A stretch of 37,099 nucleotides of DNA from Saprospiraceae bacterium (GCA_024103005.1 JAGFJA010000052.1:1-37099), one strand, 5' to 3'. Shown: positions 7,471-17,064, counted from the stretch's first letter. Numbers and translations: made by a program. The notes: generated by a model from the sequence alone, not told the origin.

Positions 7471-9747
7471 ATGAAAACTATTTCTTTTTTGGACGAACTG
7501 AATGAAGTACAATATAAGGCTGTAACTACCATCGACGGGCCTGTTATGGTTATAGCCGGACCGGGTTCGGGAAAGACCCGTGTTTTGACCTACCGCATTG
7601 CGTATATGATGGAACAGGGGATTAATCCGCATAATATTCTCACTCTTACCTTTACCAATAAAGCTGCCCGTGAAATGAAAGAACGCCTTGAAAAAGTCGT
7701 CGGGCCATCTTCTAAATTTGTATGGGCAGGAACATTTCACTCCATTTTTGCAAAAATTTTACGCATTGAAGCAGAAAAAATAGGATTTCCTTCCTCTTTT
7801 ACCATTTATGATACGGATGATGCAAAATCGATGTTAAGCCATATAATCAATGAACTCAACCTTGATAATAAGATTTATTCAACTAATCTTGTCTATAACA
7901 GAATTTCCTCTGCCAAGAGTCTTTTAATCAGCCCTACTGCCTATCTGCAGGACACCAGCCTGATGGAGCAGGATAAGTATAAGAGGGTACCGTACATAGG
8001 TCAGATATACAGTCTTTATGCACAACGATGTAAAAATGCCGGAGCAATGGACTTTGACGATCTATTGTTTAATACTTTCATTTTATTTCATCGCAATCCG
8101 GATAATGTTTTGGAAAAGTATCAACAGAAATTTAAATACCTGTTGGTAGATGAGTTTCAGGATACCAATTTTATGCAATATGCTATTTTGAAAAAACTCA
8201 TCACCTTTCCCGGCAGCCAAATCAATCTGTGTATCGTGGGAGATGATGCTCAGAGTATTTATGCATTCCGAGGAGCTACGATCGAAAATATTCTGGATTT
8301 TAGTAAGGATTTTCCCCATTTAAAGACTTTTAAACTTGAACAAAATTACCGTTCAGGAAAGTTTATCGTCAATGCTGCCAATAACGTCATAAATTACAAC
8401 ATCCGTCAGATCAAAAAAGAAATATGGACAGATCAGTCAGATTCTCCTAAAATAGGGGTTGTCCGGGCATTGACTGATTCTGAAGAGAGCCGAAAAGTGG
8501 TTGATGCCATCTTCGAACATAAAAACAGAAAACACATCACCAACAGTGAAATTGCCATTCTATACAGAACCAATGCGCAGAGCAGAAGTTTTGAAGAACA
8601 ATTGCGCCGCGCCAACATACCTTATAAGGTTTATGGAGGGATGTCGTTTTTCCAGCGAAAGGAAATAAAGGATATGCTTGCTTATTTCCGGCTTGTCGTC
8701 AACCAGAAAGATGAAGAAGCCTTCAGGCGTATCGTTAATTTTCCTAAACGGGGCATCGGTGATATGTCCATTGATAAACTTCTAACTCATGCCCTCGACA
8801 CCGGAAAAACATTCTGGGAAGCCATAGATGATCAGATACTTTCCGGGAAAGCACAGTCTTCTCTGGTTGATTTTAAAAAGCTGATTTCAGCACTTCACCA
8901 GTATTCATTAAACAATGATGCTGATGCCGTGGCAGATATGGTATATCAGAAATCCGGATTAAGCAGTCATTTCAAAGGCGACAAGTCTGTTGAAGGCGTG
9001 GGCAGGCTTGAAAATGTCGAAGCACTTATGGATGCTATCCGCGATTATGTCGAAAATGATGAAGTGGTCATGGATGAAGATGGCGAGATGATCATAGAAA
9101 AGAGCCGGACCATGGTAGATTATCTGCAGAATATTTCTCTCCTTACTGATTTTGACAATGAGAATGGTGATGGTGATCACGTCAATCTGATGTCTGTTCA
9201 CTCTGCCAAGGGTCTGGAATTTGACAGTGTCTTTGTCGTGGGCCTTGAAGAAAAACTGTTTCCATCTTTCTTGTCTCTTCAGAGTGAAGAACAGATCAAT
9301 GAAGAAAGGCGGTTATTTTATGTGGCCATTACCAGAGCGCGGAAATTACTGACACTCACATATGCGACGAGCAGGATGCAATATGGTAAGGTGGTGTATA
9401 ATAAGCCTAGCCGGTTTTTGGAAGAAGTAGGAGAAGAAAACATCGCCAATCCGGTCAACCAGCCGAGAAATCTTATGATGGACTCTGATCCCAGAGCCCG
9501 GGTACTCGGATCTTTTACCAAAAGTCCAAAAGTAAATACAGCGCAGTCATTATATGAAATTGTACCCAGTCCGCCATCTGCCTTTAAAGTCGGATCACAG
9601 GTTCTTCATCCACGCTTCGGTCACGGTGTAATTAAGTCTATTGACGGAGCTGCCGGCAATCTGATTGCCATCGTTCATTTTGACTCTTTCAGGGAGGATG
9701 ACAAACGCATTATGTTGAAATTTGCCAAAATGCAGGTCTTGAATTAA
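7471..9747 (+). CDS. uvrD: ATP-dependent DNA helicase UvrD/PcrA
   Basis: This is a 758-residue superfamily 1 helicase of full family length. The Q motif region ELNEVQYKAV precedes the Walker A AGPGSGKT (29-36). Motif II is DEFQDT (about 226), followed by GDDAQSIYAFRGA (motif III), QNYRS (motif IV), the SVHSAKGLEF region (motif V) and VAITRA (motif VI, about 616). The C-terminus has the Tudor-like segment VLHPRFGHGVI (about 711), typical of PcrA/UvrD and used in RNA polymerase contact. It unwinds DNA 3' to 5' in excision and mismatch repair and removes RecA filaments. It probably shares a transcript with the AhpD-like gene 3 bp upstream, and its stop overlaps the next start. Confidence 0.96.
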   Translation: MKTISFLDELNEVQYKAVTTIDGPVMVIAGPGSGKTRVLTYRIAYMMEQGINPHNILTLTFTNKAAREMKERLEKVVGPSSKFVWAGTFHSIFAKILRIEAEKIGFPSSFTIYDTDDAKSMLSHIINELNLDNKIYSTNLVYNRISSAKSLLISPTAYLQDTSLMEQDKYKRVPYIGQIYSLYAQRCKNAGAMDFDDLLFNTFILFHRNPDNVLEKYQQKFKYLLVDEFQDTNFMQYAILKKLITFPGSQINLCIVGDDAQSIYAFRGATIENILDFSKDFPHLKTFKLEQNYRSGKFIVNAANNVINYNIRQIKKEIWTDQSDSPKIGVVRALTDSEESRKVVDAIFEHKNRKHITNSEIAILYRTNAQSRSFEEQLRRANIPYKVYGGMSFFQRKEIKDMLAYFRLVVNQKDEEAFRRIVNFPKRGIGDMSIDKLLTHALDTGKTFWEAIDDQILSGKAQSSLVDFKKLISALHQYSLNNDADAVADMVYQKSGLSSHFKGDKSVEGVGRLENVEALMDAIRDYVENDEVVMDEDGEMIIEKSRTMVDYLQNISLLTDFDNENGDGDHVNLMSVHSAKGLEFDSVFVVGLEEKLFPSFLSLQSEEQINEERRLFYVAITRARKLLTLTYATSRMQYGKVVYNKPSRFLEEVGEENIANPVNQPRNLMMDSDPRARVLGSFTKSPKVNTAQSLYEIVPSPPSAFKVGSQVLHPRFGHGVIKSIDGAAGNLIAIVHFDSFREDDKRIMLKFAKMQVLN

Positions 9748-10277
9748 TGTTTAAAAAATATCTTTCTTCTTCAAAACACAGAAAAAATAAAATGTTTGAT
9801 GTAAAAATTAAAGTATCAAAAGAAAGAAAGGTAATAGGTAAGAGGACTTGCCTTAATCTGAAAAGCTACAATGTATCTGAATTATGGAAAAGCTTTTTAC
9901 CGCTCAGAAAAGATATTGCAAATACTGTATCTGATGATCTGTTTTCTATATCTGTCTATGACGAATCTTATTTCATTGAATTTAGTCCTTTAAAAACATT
10001 TGAAAAATGGGCTGCTATTGAAGTAGATTCATTTGATAAAATTCCTTCCGGGCTGGAAGTATTTACGATTGCAGGAGGTACTTATGCCGTATTTTTCTAT
10101 AAGGGTCTGAATACAGATTTTTCCGTTTTCCAATATATTTACAATACATGGCTACCCACTTCCGGTTATTTCCTAGACAATCGTCCTCATTTTGAAATCC
10201 TGGGCAAGAAATATAAAAACAATGATCCTTCCTCTGAAGAAGAAATCTGGATTCCGATAAAACCGGTTAAAAATTAA
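9747..10277 (+). CDS. GyrI-like/AraC effector-binding domain protein
   Basis: This 176-residue protein begins at an ATG that shares one base with the uvrD stop (TAATG), suggesting translational coupling. A second Met at residue 16 is an alternative start. The body resembles the GyrI-like small-molecule-binding domain (PF06445): an N-terminal KVSKERKVIGKR strand, a central WAAIEVDSFDKIPSGLEVFTI segment, then GGTYAVFFYKG and a terminal FEILGKKY...EEEIWIPIKP. The ending EEEIWIPIK is very typical of the family. There is no DNA-binding domain, so it is a stand-alone ligand-binding or hydrolase-like member. Ligand and role are unknown. Confidence 0.75.
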   Translation: MFKKYLSSSKHRKNKMFDVKIKVSKERKVIGKRTCLNLKSYNVSELWKSFLPLRKDIANTVSDDLFSISVYDESYFIEFSPLKTFEKWAAIEVDSFDKIPSGLEVFTIAGGTYAVFFYKGLNTDFSVFQYIYNTWLPTSGYFLDNRPHFEILGKKYKNNDPSSEEEIWIPIKPVKN

Positions 10278-10288
10278 AACCACTTCAT

Positions 10289-10304
10289 TGTTCCACGTGA
10301 AACA
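10289..10304. other. parS site (ParB-binding centromere element)
   Basis: TGTTCCACGTGAAACA is identical over 16 bases to the conserved bacterial parS consensus TGTTNCACGTGAAACA. It lies in the spacer between the GyrI-like gene and thrA. ParB loads at such sites, which in most bacteria cluster around the replication origin. The parAB genes are not in this window. Confidence 0.9.
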
Positions 10305-10400
10305 TTTTTATATATTTAAAAGTAATATATATCCTGAATATTCTTTATTTTTAAAAGATATAATAAAATACTTTCATATTTGCCATACAAATCATTTGCA

Positions 10401-12854
10401 ATGAAAGTATTAAAATTCGGAGGATCATCATTAGCAACCGGTGAAAGAATCAAAAATGTAGCCAGGATTATCCTGGCTGACAAAGCTCCTGTCATCGTCG
10501 TCGTATCAGCCTTTGGGGGCATCACAGACCAACTTCTGGAATGCGGCAATCTTGCACAATCAGGCAATCAAACATATAAACAGAATTACAACTTAATTCA
10601 AAACAGATGTAACCAGATAATCACTGAAATTTTTACTAAGAAAACAGACCGTACGGCTTTCAATAAGATTATACAACCGGTGCTAAATGAATTGTCCGGA
10701 TTAGTCGATGGCATATTTTTATTGAGAGAATTATCACCCCGGTCACAGGCCCTGCTATTATCTTTCGGAGAAAGGATATCGGCCTTGACCGTGAATTATT
10801 ATATCCATACGTGCGGTCACGCCTCACAATTTGTAGATGCCCGAAGTTTAATAAAAACAAATGATTCCTTCCTTAAAGGTTCAGTAGATTTCCTTGCTAC
10901 CAATCACCTGCTTCAAGCTTTTTTTAAAGCTAAAAAAGATATTTCCATTGTTACCGGATTTATTGCATCTACTCATGAAGGAACTACAACTGTTTTGGGT
11001 CGGGGCGGGTCAGACTATACGGCTTCTATTATTGGTGCTGCGTTGTCAGCCAAACAGGTAGAAATCTGGACTGATGTCAACGGCGTTATGAGTGCAGACC
11101 CAAGAAAAGTAAAAGACTCTTTTACGATACCTAAAATGACTTACGAAGAAGCTTCCGAAATAAGCCATTTCGGGGCTAAAGTAATATATCCGCCTTCCAT
11201 AATTCCAGCTAAACTAAGGCAGATTCCTCTAGTTATTAAAAACTCCTTCCAGCCCAACCATCCGGGAACCCTTATCTGCCAACGATCAGGTGATGATAAT
11301 CATGTCCTGAAGGGAGTTACATCCATACCTAATGTTTCGCTTGTAACTCTTGCCGGTGGCGGTCTCGTAGGTGCACCTGGAAGTGCTGCAAAATTATTTC
11401 TGACTCTCTCGCAACAAAATATCAATATTATTCTCATTTCTCAGGGTTCTTCAGAAAATTCTATTTCATATGTGATTTCGTCAGGAGAGGTTGATAGTGC
11501 AGTAAAAGCACAAAATAAAGCATTTGAAAAAGAAATCAAAGCAGGTCTGATTGAAGAGGCAAGGGTCGAAAATAATCTATGTATTATTTCGATTGTCGGC
11601 CAAAATATGTATCGCACTCCGGGGATAGCCGGAAAAATGTTTAGGACATTAGGATCCAATGGTATCAACGTCTTTGCTATAGCACAGGGTTCAAGTGAAT
11701 TGAATATTTCATCTGTCGTGCATATAGATAATGAAGTCAAGAGTCTGCAACTGCTTCACGAAATGTTCTTCCTTTCAAAAACAATCCGGATTAATCTTTT
11801 CCTGGCAGGTACAGGCCTCATTTCTTCCACCTTACTGAAACAACTAGATACACAATATCAATATCTAAAACAACATAAGAATATTGAAATAAAACTTATA
11901 GGACTGACCAATTCTTCACGGATGTTATTCAATACAGAAGGCATAAAACTGAATAGCTGGAAAGGAGAATTAGAGAATAAAGGTGAGTCAGCCGACAATC
12001 AAAAATTTATTGATTTATGTATTGGTGCAAATCTCCCCAACGCTGTTTTTGTTGACTGTACTGCTTCCGGAGAAATACCCGCTTTTTATAAAATATTGCT
12101 AAACCATAGTATTTCTGTTAGTACTCCCAATAAAATATCTGTTTCTGGGGAAATGGATATTTATCGGGAATTAAAGGATACAGCTCATAAAAACAACGTC
12201 TTTTTTTGTCACGAAACTACCGTCGGTGCCGGTCTTCCTATACTGACAACCTTACACAACTTGTTGGAGAGCGGTGATAAAATCCTGTCTATCGAAGGTG
12301 TATTCAGTGGTTCTGTGTCTTATATTTTCAATACTTTTACCGCAAAGTCAAATTTTTCGGATATTGTACAGGAGGCAGCCACCAAAGGGTTTACTGAACC
12401 GGATCCGCGCATAGATCTAAATGGAATAGATGTTAATCGTAAACTGATTATCCTAAGCAGGGAAGCCGGATTTGGATTGAAGAAAAAAGATTTTAAAATA
12501 AAAACATTCCTGCCAAACGCTGTGCAGGAGGCAAAAGATATCACAACATTTTGGAAGGAACTTAAAGGTTCCGACGGATATTTTAAAAAGCTTGCCATCA
12601 ATGCAAAAAAAAATAAAACAAAACTCAGATTCATAGGTTCTATTACTCCTGAGGGAGCCCATCTGAGCCTAAAAACCGTGAATAAAAACAGTCCTTTTTA
12701 CCATTTAAATGGAAGTGATAATATGATTGTATTTACGACTGAAAGATATAAAGACAGACCTTTGGTTATACAAGGTCCGGGTGCCGGAGCAGAAGTGACT
12801 GCATCGGGTATATTTGCTGAAATACTTTCAATCATTTCTATGCTAAAAGATTAA
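10401..12854 (+). CDS. thrA: bifunctional aspartate kinase/homoserine dehydrogenase
   Basis: The ATG at 10401 gives 817 residues, the usual ThrA length; a TTG 21 bases earlier is unlikely. The N-terminal half is an aspartokinase beginning MKVLKFGGSS (Lys5 in the kinase motif), with GRGGSDYTA for the catalytic and aspartate site. Tandem ACT regulatory domains follow (about 310-455), marked by SQGSSENSISYVI and AQGSSELNISSVV. The C-terminal half is homoserine dehydrogenase with a Rossmann start at FLAGTGLI (about 465), the EGVFSGSVSYIFN segment and the GFTEPDPRIDLNGIDV catalytic region. It carries out the first and third steps from aspartate to threonine, and ACT domains imply feedback control by threonine. 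It is first in thrA-thrB-thrC. I see no attenuator peptide upstream. Confidence 0.97.
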   Translation: MKVLKFGGSSLATGERIKNVARIILADKAPVIVVVSAFGGITDQLLECGNLAQSGNQTYKQNYNLIQNRCNQIITEIFTKKTDRTAFNKIIQPVLNELSGLVDGIFLLRELSPRSQALLLSFGERISALTVNYYIHTCGHASQFVDARSLIKTNDSFLKGSVDFLATNHLLQAFFKAKKDISIVTGFIASTHEGTTTVLGRGGSDYTASIIGAALSAKQVEIWTDVNGVMSADPRKVKDSFTIPKMTYEEASEISHFGAKVIYPPSIIPAKLRQIPLVIKNSFQPNHPGTLICQRSGDDNHVLKGVTSIPNVSLVTLAGGGLVGAPGSAAKLFLTLSQQNINIILISQGSSENSISYVISSGEVDSAVKAQNKAFEKEIKAGLIEEARVENNLCIISIVGQNMYRTPGIAGKMFRTLGSNGINVFAIAQGSSELNISSVVHIDNEVKSLQLLHEMFFLSKTIRINLFLAGTGLISSTLLKQLDTQYQYLKQHKNIEIKLIGLTNSSRMLFNTEGIKLNSWKGELENKGESADNQKFIDLCIGANLPNAVFVDCTASGEIPAFYKILLNHSISVSTPNKISVSGEMDIYRELKDTAHKNNVFFCHETTVGAGLPILTTLHNLLESGDKILSIEGVFSGSVSYIFNTFTAKSNFSDIVQEAATKGFTEPDPRIDLNGIDVNRKLIILSREAGFGLKKKDFKIKTFLPNAVQEAKDITTFWKELKGSDGYFKKLAINAKKNKTKLRFIGSITPEGAHLSLKTVNKNSPFYHLNGSDNMIVFTTERYKDRPLVIQGPGAGAEVTASGIFAEILSIISMLKD

Positions 12855-12856
12855 TT

Positions 12857-13789
12857 ATGTCTTCAGGAATAAAAGTGTTTGCACCTGCCAGTACATCTAA
12901 TCTTGCCTGCGGATTTGATTCCTTGGGTATTGCACTGCAGAAGCCGGGTGATGAAATAATATTAAAAAGAACGGATAAAAAGGGCCTATCCATTAGTAAA
13001 ATTATTGGAGCCGACAGGAAATTGCCTACTGATATCCATCTCAATACAGCCGGCGTGGCAGCTTTATCTCTATTGAAACATGTTGAAATGGAGGATTGCG
13101 GATTCGAAATGGAAATACACAAAAAAATGCCGTCTGGTAGTGGCCTGGGTTCCAGTGCAGCTAGTGCAGCTGCTGCTGTTTTTGGGATTAATACCTTATT
13201 AAAACTAGGTATGACCAAAAGAGAGTTGCTACCTTTTGCACTTGAAGGTGAAAAAGTAGCATCCGGAAGTTTACATGCTGATAATGTAGCTCCTTCTTTA
13301 CTTGGGGGAATGATTTTTATTAGAAATAGTGCTAAAAGTGATGTTTTTAAACTACCTCCTATACACGGATTATACTTAGCAATGGTCCACCCCAATCTCA
13401 CAATAATGACAAAGACAGCCAGGGAAATACTTTCTCCAATGGTCAGCCTACAACAGCATATCGAACAATCTGCCAACCTTGCATCATTTATTCTTGCGAC
13501 TTATACTTCAGACATTGATTTATTAGCAAGATGTGTAAGAGATGTAATTATCGAACCTCAGCGAGCACAACTCATTCCTCATTTTTACGAAGTAAAGGAG
13601 GAGGCTATGAAAAAGGGAGCATTGGGATGCAGCATCAGCGGAGCAGGACCGTCTCTTTTTGCATTATGTTCAAACAGCCTGATAGCAGAAGAAGTAGCAT
13701 TAGCGATGCAAAGGAAGTTTGAAAAAAACAAAATAAAAGCACAATCTTTTATATCTCCTATAAATCATGAAGGAGCAATTATACTATAA
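12857..13789 (+). CDS. thrB: homoserine kinase
   Basis: This is a 310-residue GHMP-family kinase. The glycine-rich ATP loop reads PSGSGLGSSAAS (92-103), and the N-terminus has the family start VFAPASTSNLACGFDSLG. The C-terminal motif GCSISGAGPSLFAL is the usual GHMP C-terminal loop. It phosphorylates homoserine with ATP to give O-phosphohomoserine, the substrate of ThrC. It begins 2 bases after the thrA stop and ends 11 bases before thrC, so the three genes form one operon. Confidence 0.97.
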   Translation: MSSGIKVFAPASTSNLACGFDSLGIALQKPGDEIILKRTDKKGLSISKIIGADRKLPTDIHLNTAGVAALSLLKHVEMEDCGFEMEIHKKMPSGSGLGSSAASAAAAVFGINTLLKLGMTKRELLPFALEGEKVASGSLHADNVAPSLLGGMIFIRNSAKSDVFKLPPIHGLYLAMVHPNLTIMTKTAREILSPMVSLQQHIEQSANLASFILATYTSDIDLLARCVRDVIIEPQRAQLIPHFYEVKEEAMKKGALGCSISGAGPSLFALCSNSLIAEEVALAMQRKFEKNKIKAQSFISPINHEGAIIL

Positions 13790-13800
13790 AAACGATTTTC

Positions 13801-15114
13801 ATGAAATATATCAGTACCAGAAATAATAAGGTTCTTTACAATTTTGAAGAAATAATGCGCCAGGGAATACCGGATGATGGCGGACTATTCGTTCCCCTGG
13901 ACATTCCAAAATTATCAAAAGAGTATTTCGATCAAATTCAAAGTAAAAAGTTTGACGAAATAGCATTTGATGTTTCAAGGCTTTACATCGGTCAGGAAGT
14001 TATAGAGGACGAAGAGCTTAAAAAAATTATTGACAACTCACTAAATATCGACTTACCTTTAAAGGTAATTGATACCGATCTGGGAATTTTTGAGCTTTTT
14101 CACGGACCTACAAGTGCTTTTAAAGATTTTGGAGCACAATTTATGGCTCAGTGTCTAGGGTATTTACAGACCAAGCACAACAAGAAAGTAACCATTGTAA
14201 CGGCAACATCCGGAGATACCGGAGCTGCTGTAGCATCGGCATTTCACGGAGTAAAAAACATAGAAGTATTTATCCTGTATCCAAAAGACAGAGTAAGCAA
14301 GTTCCAGGAAAAGCAAATAGCCGGATTAGGTGATAATATTCATGCTCTTGAAATAGAAGGAACCTTTGATGATTGTCAAAATATTGTAAAAAAATGTTTT
14401 GCCGATAAGAAGTTTAAAACAGACTTTAATCTGACATCTTCCAATAGTGTAAATTTTTCAAGATTGATTCCCCAGATTATTTATTACTTCGAGGCATATA
14501 AACAGGCATTATATTTGGGTCAAAATAAAATCACCATCATTGTTCCAAGCGGCAATTTTGGAAATCTGACAGGCGGTATTTATGCATATAAGATGGGTCT
14601 TCCACTAAAAAAACTGGTTGCAGCTACCAATGAAAATGATGTTTTTCCAAACTATTTAGAAAATGGCATATACAGCCCTGCTCAGGTGAGTAAAAAAACT
14701 ATCAGCAATGCTATGGATGTGGCTAATCCATCCAATATGGAAAGAATTTTCTATATCTATCGTTCCACGTGGAACAATATTGCTAAAGACATCAACAGTT
14801 ATTCTATTGATGACCACAATACTAAACTTTGTATCGAAAACTTTTATAAAAAACATAATTACCTTCCCGATCCGCATACAGCAGTCGGAATTACCAGTTA
14901 TTACCTTGAAAATATGCACCACAGCAAAACTTTCTATATTGTATTTGCTACCGCACACCCTTATAAGTTCCAGGATGTTATTTATAAAATATCCAAAGAC
15001 ATTGTCATCCCGACAAATAAATATATCAATGAATTTGAAAATGTAACTATTAAAAAGACAACCTTTAAGCCGGACTTAGAAAAAATAAAAACATTGATAA
15101 GGGAAATTGCTTAA
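13801..15114 (+). CDS. thrC: threonine synthase
   Basis: This is a 437-residue PLP enzyme. The N-terminus has the threonine synthase signature DDGGLFVP (25-32). The PLP-binding lysine is Lys108 in SAFKDFGAQ, and the phosphate-binding loop ATSGDTGAAVA follows. It converts O-phosphohomoserine to threonine, ending the pathway encoded by this operon. Its coding sequence contains a parS-like palindrome at 14761-14776. Its stop codon overlaps the convergent alpha/beta hydrolase gene by 4 bases, so no room is left for a terminator between them. Confidence 0.97.
   Translation: MKYISTRNNKVLYNFEEIMRQGIPDDGGLFVPLDIPKLSKEYFDQIQSKKFDEIAFDVSRLYIGQEVIEDEELKKIIDNSLNIDLPLKVIDTDLGIFELFHGPTSAFKDFGAQFMAQCLGYLQTKHNKKVTIVTATSGDTGAAVASAFHGVKNIEVFILYPKDRVSKFQEKQIAGLGDNIHALEIEGTFDDCQNIVKKCFADKKFKTDFNLTSSNSVNFSRLIPQIIYYFEAYKQALYLGQNKITIIVPSGNFGNLTGGIYAYKMGLPLKKLVAATNENDVFPNYLENGIYSPAQVSKKTISNAMDVANPSNMERIFYIYRSTWNNIAKDINSYSIDDHNTKLCIENFYKKHNYLPDPHTAVGITSYYLENMHHSKTFYIVFATAHPYKFQDVIYKISKDIVIPTNKYINEFENVTIKKTTFKPDLEKIKTLIREIA
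14761..14776. other. parS-like palindrome inside thrC
   Basis: CGTTCCACGTGGAACA contains the perfect 14-bp palindrome GTTCCACGTGGAAC, the core used by the parS sites of Pseudomonas. It differs at two of 16 positions from the site at 10289. In the coding frame it encodes RSTWN of threonine synthase, so it may be under double constraint. It lies 4.5 kb from the first site and 2.5 kb from the DnaA-box cluster. Confidence 0.75.
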
Positions 15115-15875
15115 TTTGAATGGCGACTTAAAAAGTCACCCAGAATTGCATTAAATTCATCCGGCAATTCCATCATGGGACTATGTCCGCATTCGTCCAG
15201 AAAATACAATTCAGAATTTTTTATTAATTCATGAAATTTATCTGCAACAAACGGCGGTGTAATAGTGTCATTTTTGCCCCAAATAAGACATGTCGGTGCA
15301 ACAATATTATGTAACTGATTTTCTAAATTGTGACGAACTGCTGACTTAGCAGTCGCAACTATCCGAATACCCTTACCCCGATCATTTACAATTCCGTAAA
15401 CTTCATCCACCAACTCTTTGGTGGCGACCTCCGGACGGTAAAAAGTTGCTTCCGTTTTCTTCTTTATAAAATTATAATCTCCTCTCCTCGGATAAGTATT
15501 TCCCATTGCACTCTCAAACAAGCCACTGCTTCCGGTCAAAATAATAGACGAAATTCTTTCAGGTCTCTTTAACGCATATAAAATGGCTATGTGACCACCT
15601 AGTGAATTTCCTAATACATGAACTTTATCAAAACCCATATATTCAACAAATTCATCTATAAAATCTACCAAACCTGATACGGAAACCTTTAATATCGGCA
15701 ATTCATAAATAGGCAAAACAGGTATAACTACCCTGTGACTATCTTTAAAATGATTGAACAAATCGTTGAAATTGCTTAACCCACCAAACAGACCGTGCAA
15801 CAATAATATCACCTCTCCATCCTCGCGCGATTGTTTAAATTTAAACTTATCAGCAGTTATTATTGGATAATTCAT
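15111..15875 (-). CDS. alpha/beta hydrolase
   Basis: This is a 254-residue cytoplasmic protein with a complete alpha/beta-hydrolase fold. The oxyanion region is LLLHGLFGG (24-32), the nucleophile elbow is GNSLGG with Ser91, the acid is Asp203 in WGKNDTITP and the base is His231 in ECGHSPMMELP. It has a cap insert between about 115 and 180. Substrate specificity cannot be read from sequence. It starts at an ATG; CAAATTTA on the + strand at 15898-15905 gives TAAATTTG on the minus strand, a -7 match without a good partner. It could share regulation with ctaA, 97 bp upstream. Confidence 0.9.
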   Translation of the reverse strand: MNYPIITADKFKFKQSREDGEVILLLHGLFGGLSNFNDLFNHFKDSHRVVIPVLPIYELPILKVSVSGLVDFIDEFVEYMGFDKVHVLGNSLGGHIAILYALKRPERISSIILTGSSGLFESAMGNTYPRRGDYNFIKKKTEATFYRPEVATKELVDEVYGIVNDRGKGIRIVATAKSAVRHNLENQLHNIVAPTCLIWGKNDTITPPFVADKFHELIKNSELYFLDECGHSPMMELPDEFNAILGDFLSRHSN

Positions 15876-15972
15876 ATATCGATATTAAAGTTATTTACAA
15901 ATTTAAATTATTTTTATTAAAACGGACACATTCACCCAACCTATATTAAATATTCCGGCTTTTTATAAAATG

Positions 15973-17064
15973 TTATTTATTTCCTCTCACAAACCTAAAA
16001 TTCATATACAGAAGAGCACTAATGATACCAACTGCCCCCAACTGATGTACAACACCAAGGAAAACAGGTAAACTGCCCTTACAGTTCATTACGGTTAAAA
16101 TTCCCATTAAAACCTGAAAACATAAGGCTCCTATAAAAATAATTACTGCATTAAACAACAGATTCTTTCCTTTTAAAAATCCTGTCCAACGGAAAAAAAT
16201 AACAAAGCCCAAAATAAAAATTAAATATGCAATGTTCCTGTGAAAAAACTGAAAAAAGGCAGCTGCAAAGGCATGACTATCATAGTGTATAAAATTATCC
16301 AGACTCCAGTTTTTACCTATCAATAAATCATAAGGAACATAGGTGCCATTCATCAAAGGCCAGGTTGGATATGCTAATCCGGCTTTCATCCCGGATACAA
16401 CTCCACCCAAAATCAACTGGACTATAAGTAGCAAATTGATTAATTTCAAAATATTGATTCCACTCCCTATCACTCCTGCCTTTCTCTCCGGAAAAGTAAC
16501 CTTCAAGGTAGTCCAGAATAAATAAGCATAAACTAAAAAGGCAAGATTCAGATGAAGCGTCAACTTATAAGCATTGACCCAAGGACGGTTTATCAATCCG
16601 CTTGCAACCATAATCCAGCCAAAGATACCTACAACACCTCCCAGTAAAACGATGATTATCAAATCACGCATCAGAGACCTCTTAATCTGCTTTTTATACA
16701 GAAACCAGCAAAAAGGTATGATAAAAACAAATCCTAAAGACCTTGCCCACAAACGGTGAAAGTATTCCCAAAAATAAATAAACTTAAAATCAGACATACT
16801 CATCCCTTTATTAATCTTGTGGTATTGAGGTGTCTGCTTGTAAAGATCAAAAGCCTCATCCCAGGCTTTATGATTTAAAGGCGGAATAGTCCCGATGGCT
16901 ATTTCCCATTTCGTTATGGATAGTCCTGATCCCGTTAATCGCGTAATACCGCCAATCATCACCTGAATGGTTATCATAAAAACACCAATCCACAACCAGT
17001 TCCTGACAGCATTCGAGTGACAGTGAGAAGCTTCATTCTGCAGATTAGCGATACTTAATTCCAC
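15973..17064 (-). CDS. ctaA: heme A synthase (COX15/CtaA)
   Basis: This 363-residue polytopic membrane protein has about eight hydrophobic helices. It oxidises the methyl group of heme O to give heme A for aa3-type cytochrome oxidases. The first helix carries GGITRLTGSGLSI, the family signature. Conserved heme-ligand histidines occur in EYFHRLWAR, LTLHLNLAF, FFHRNIAY and VVHQLGAVG. The start is GTG at 17064-17062; an in-frame TAA lies three codons upstream and the next Met is inside the first helix. A minus-strand TATTTTTG -7 match lies at 17100-17093. It borders the DnaA-box region and is transcribed away from it. No other oxidase gene is in the window. Confidence 0.95.
   Translation of the reverse strand: MELSIANLQNEASHCHSNAVRNWLWIGVFMITIQVMIGGITRLTGSGLSITKWEIAIGTIPPLNHKAWDEAFDLYKQTPQYHKINKGMSMSDFKFIYFWEYFHRLWARSLGFVFIIPFCWFLYKKQIKRSLMRDLIIIVLLGGVVGIFGWIMVASGLINRPWVNAYKLTLHLNLAFLVYAYLFWTTLKVTFPERKAGVIGSGINILKLINLLLIVQLILGGVVSGMKAGLAYPTWPLMNGTYVPYDLLIGKNWSLDNFIHYDSHAFAAAFFQFFHRNIAYLIFILGFVIFFRWTGFLKGKNLLFNAVIIFIGALCFQVLMGILTVMNCKGSLPVFLGVVHQLGAVGIISALLYMNFRFVRGNK

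Noticed and set aside
12838-13476. Long minus-strand open frame of 212 codons
   Set aside because: It lies fully antisense to thrB, which has clear GHMP kinase motifs. The peptide is a typical shadow with no recognisable domain.
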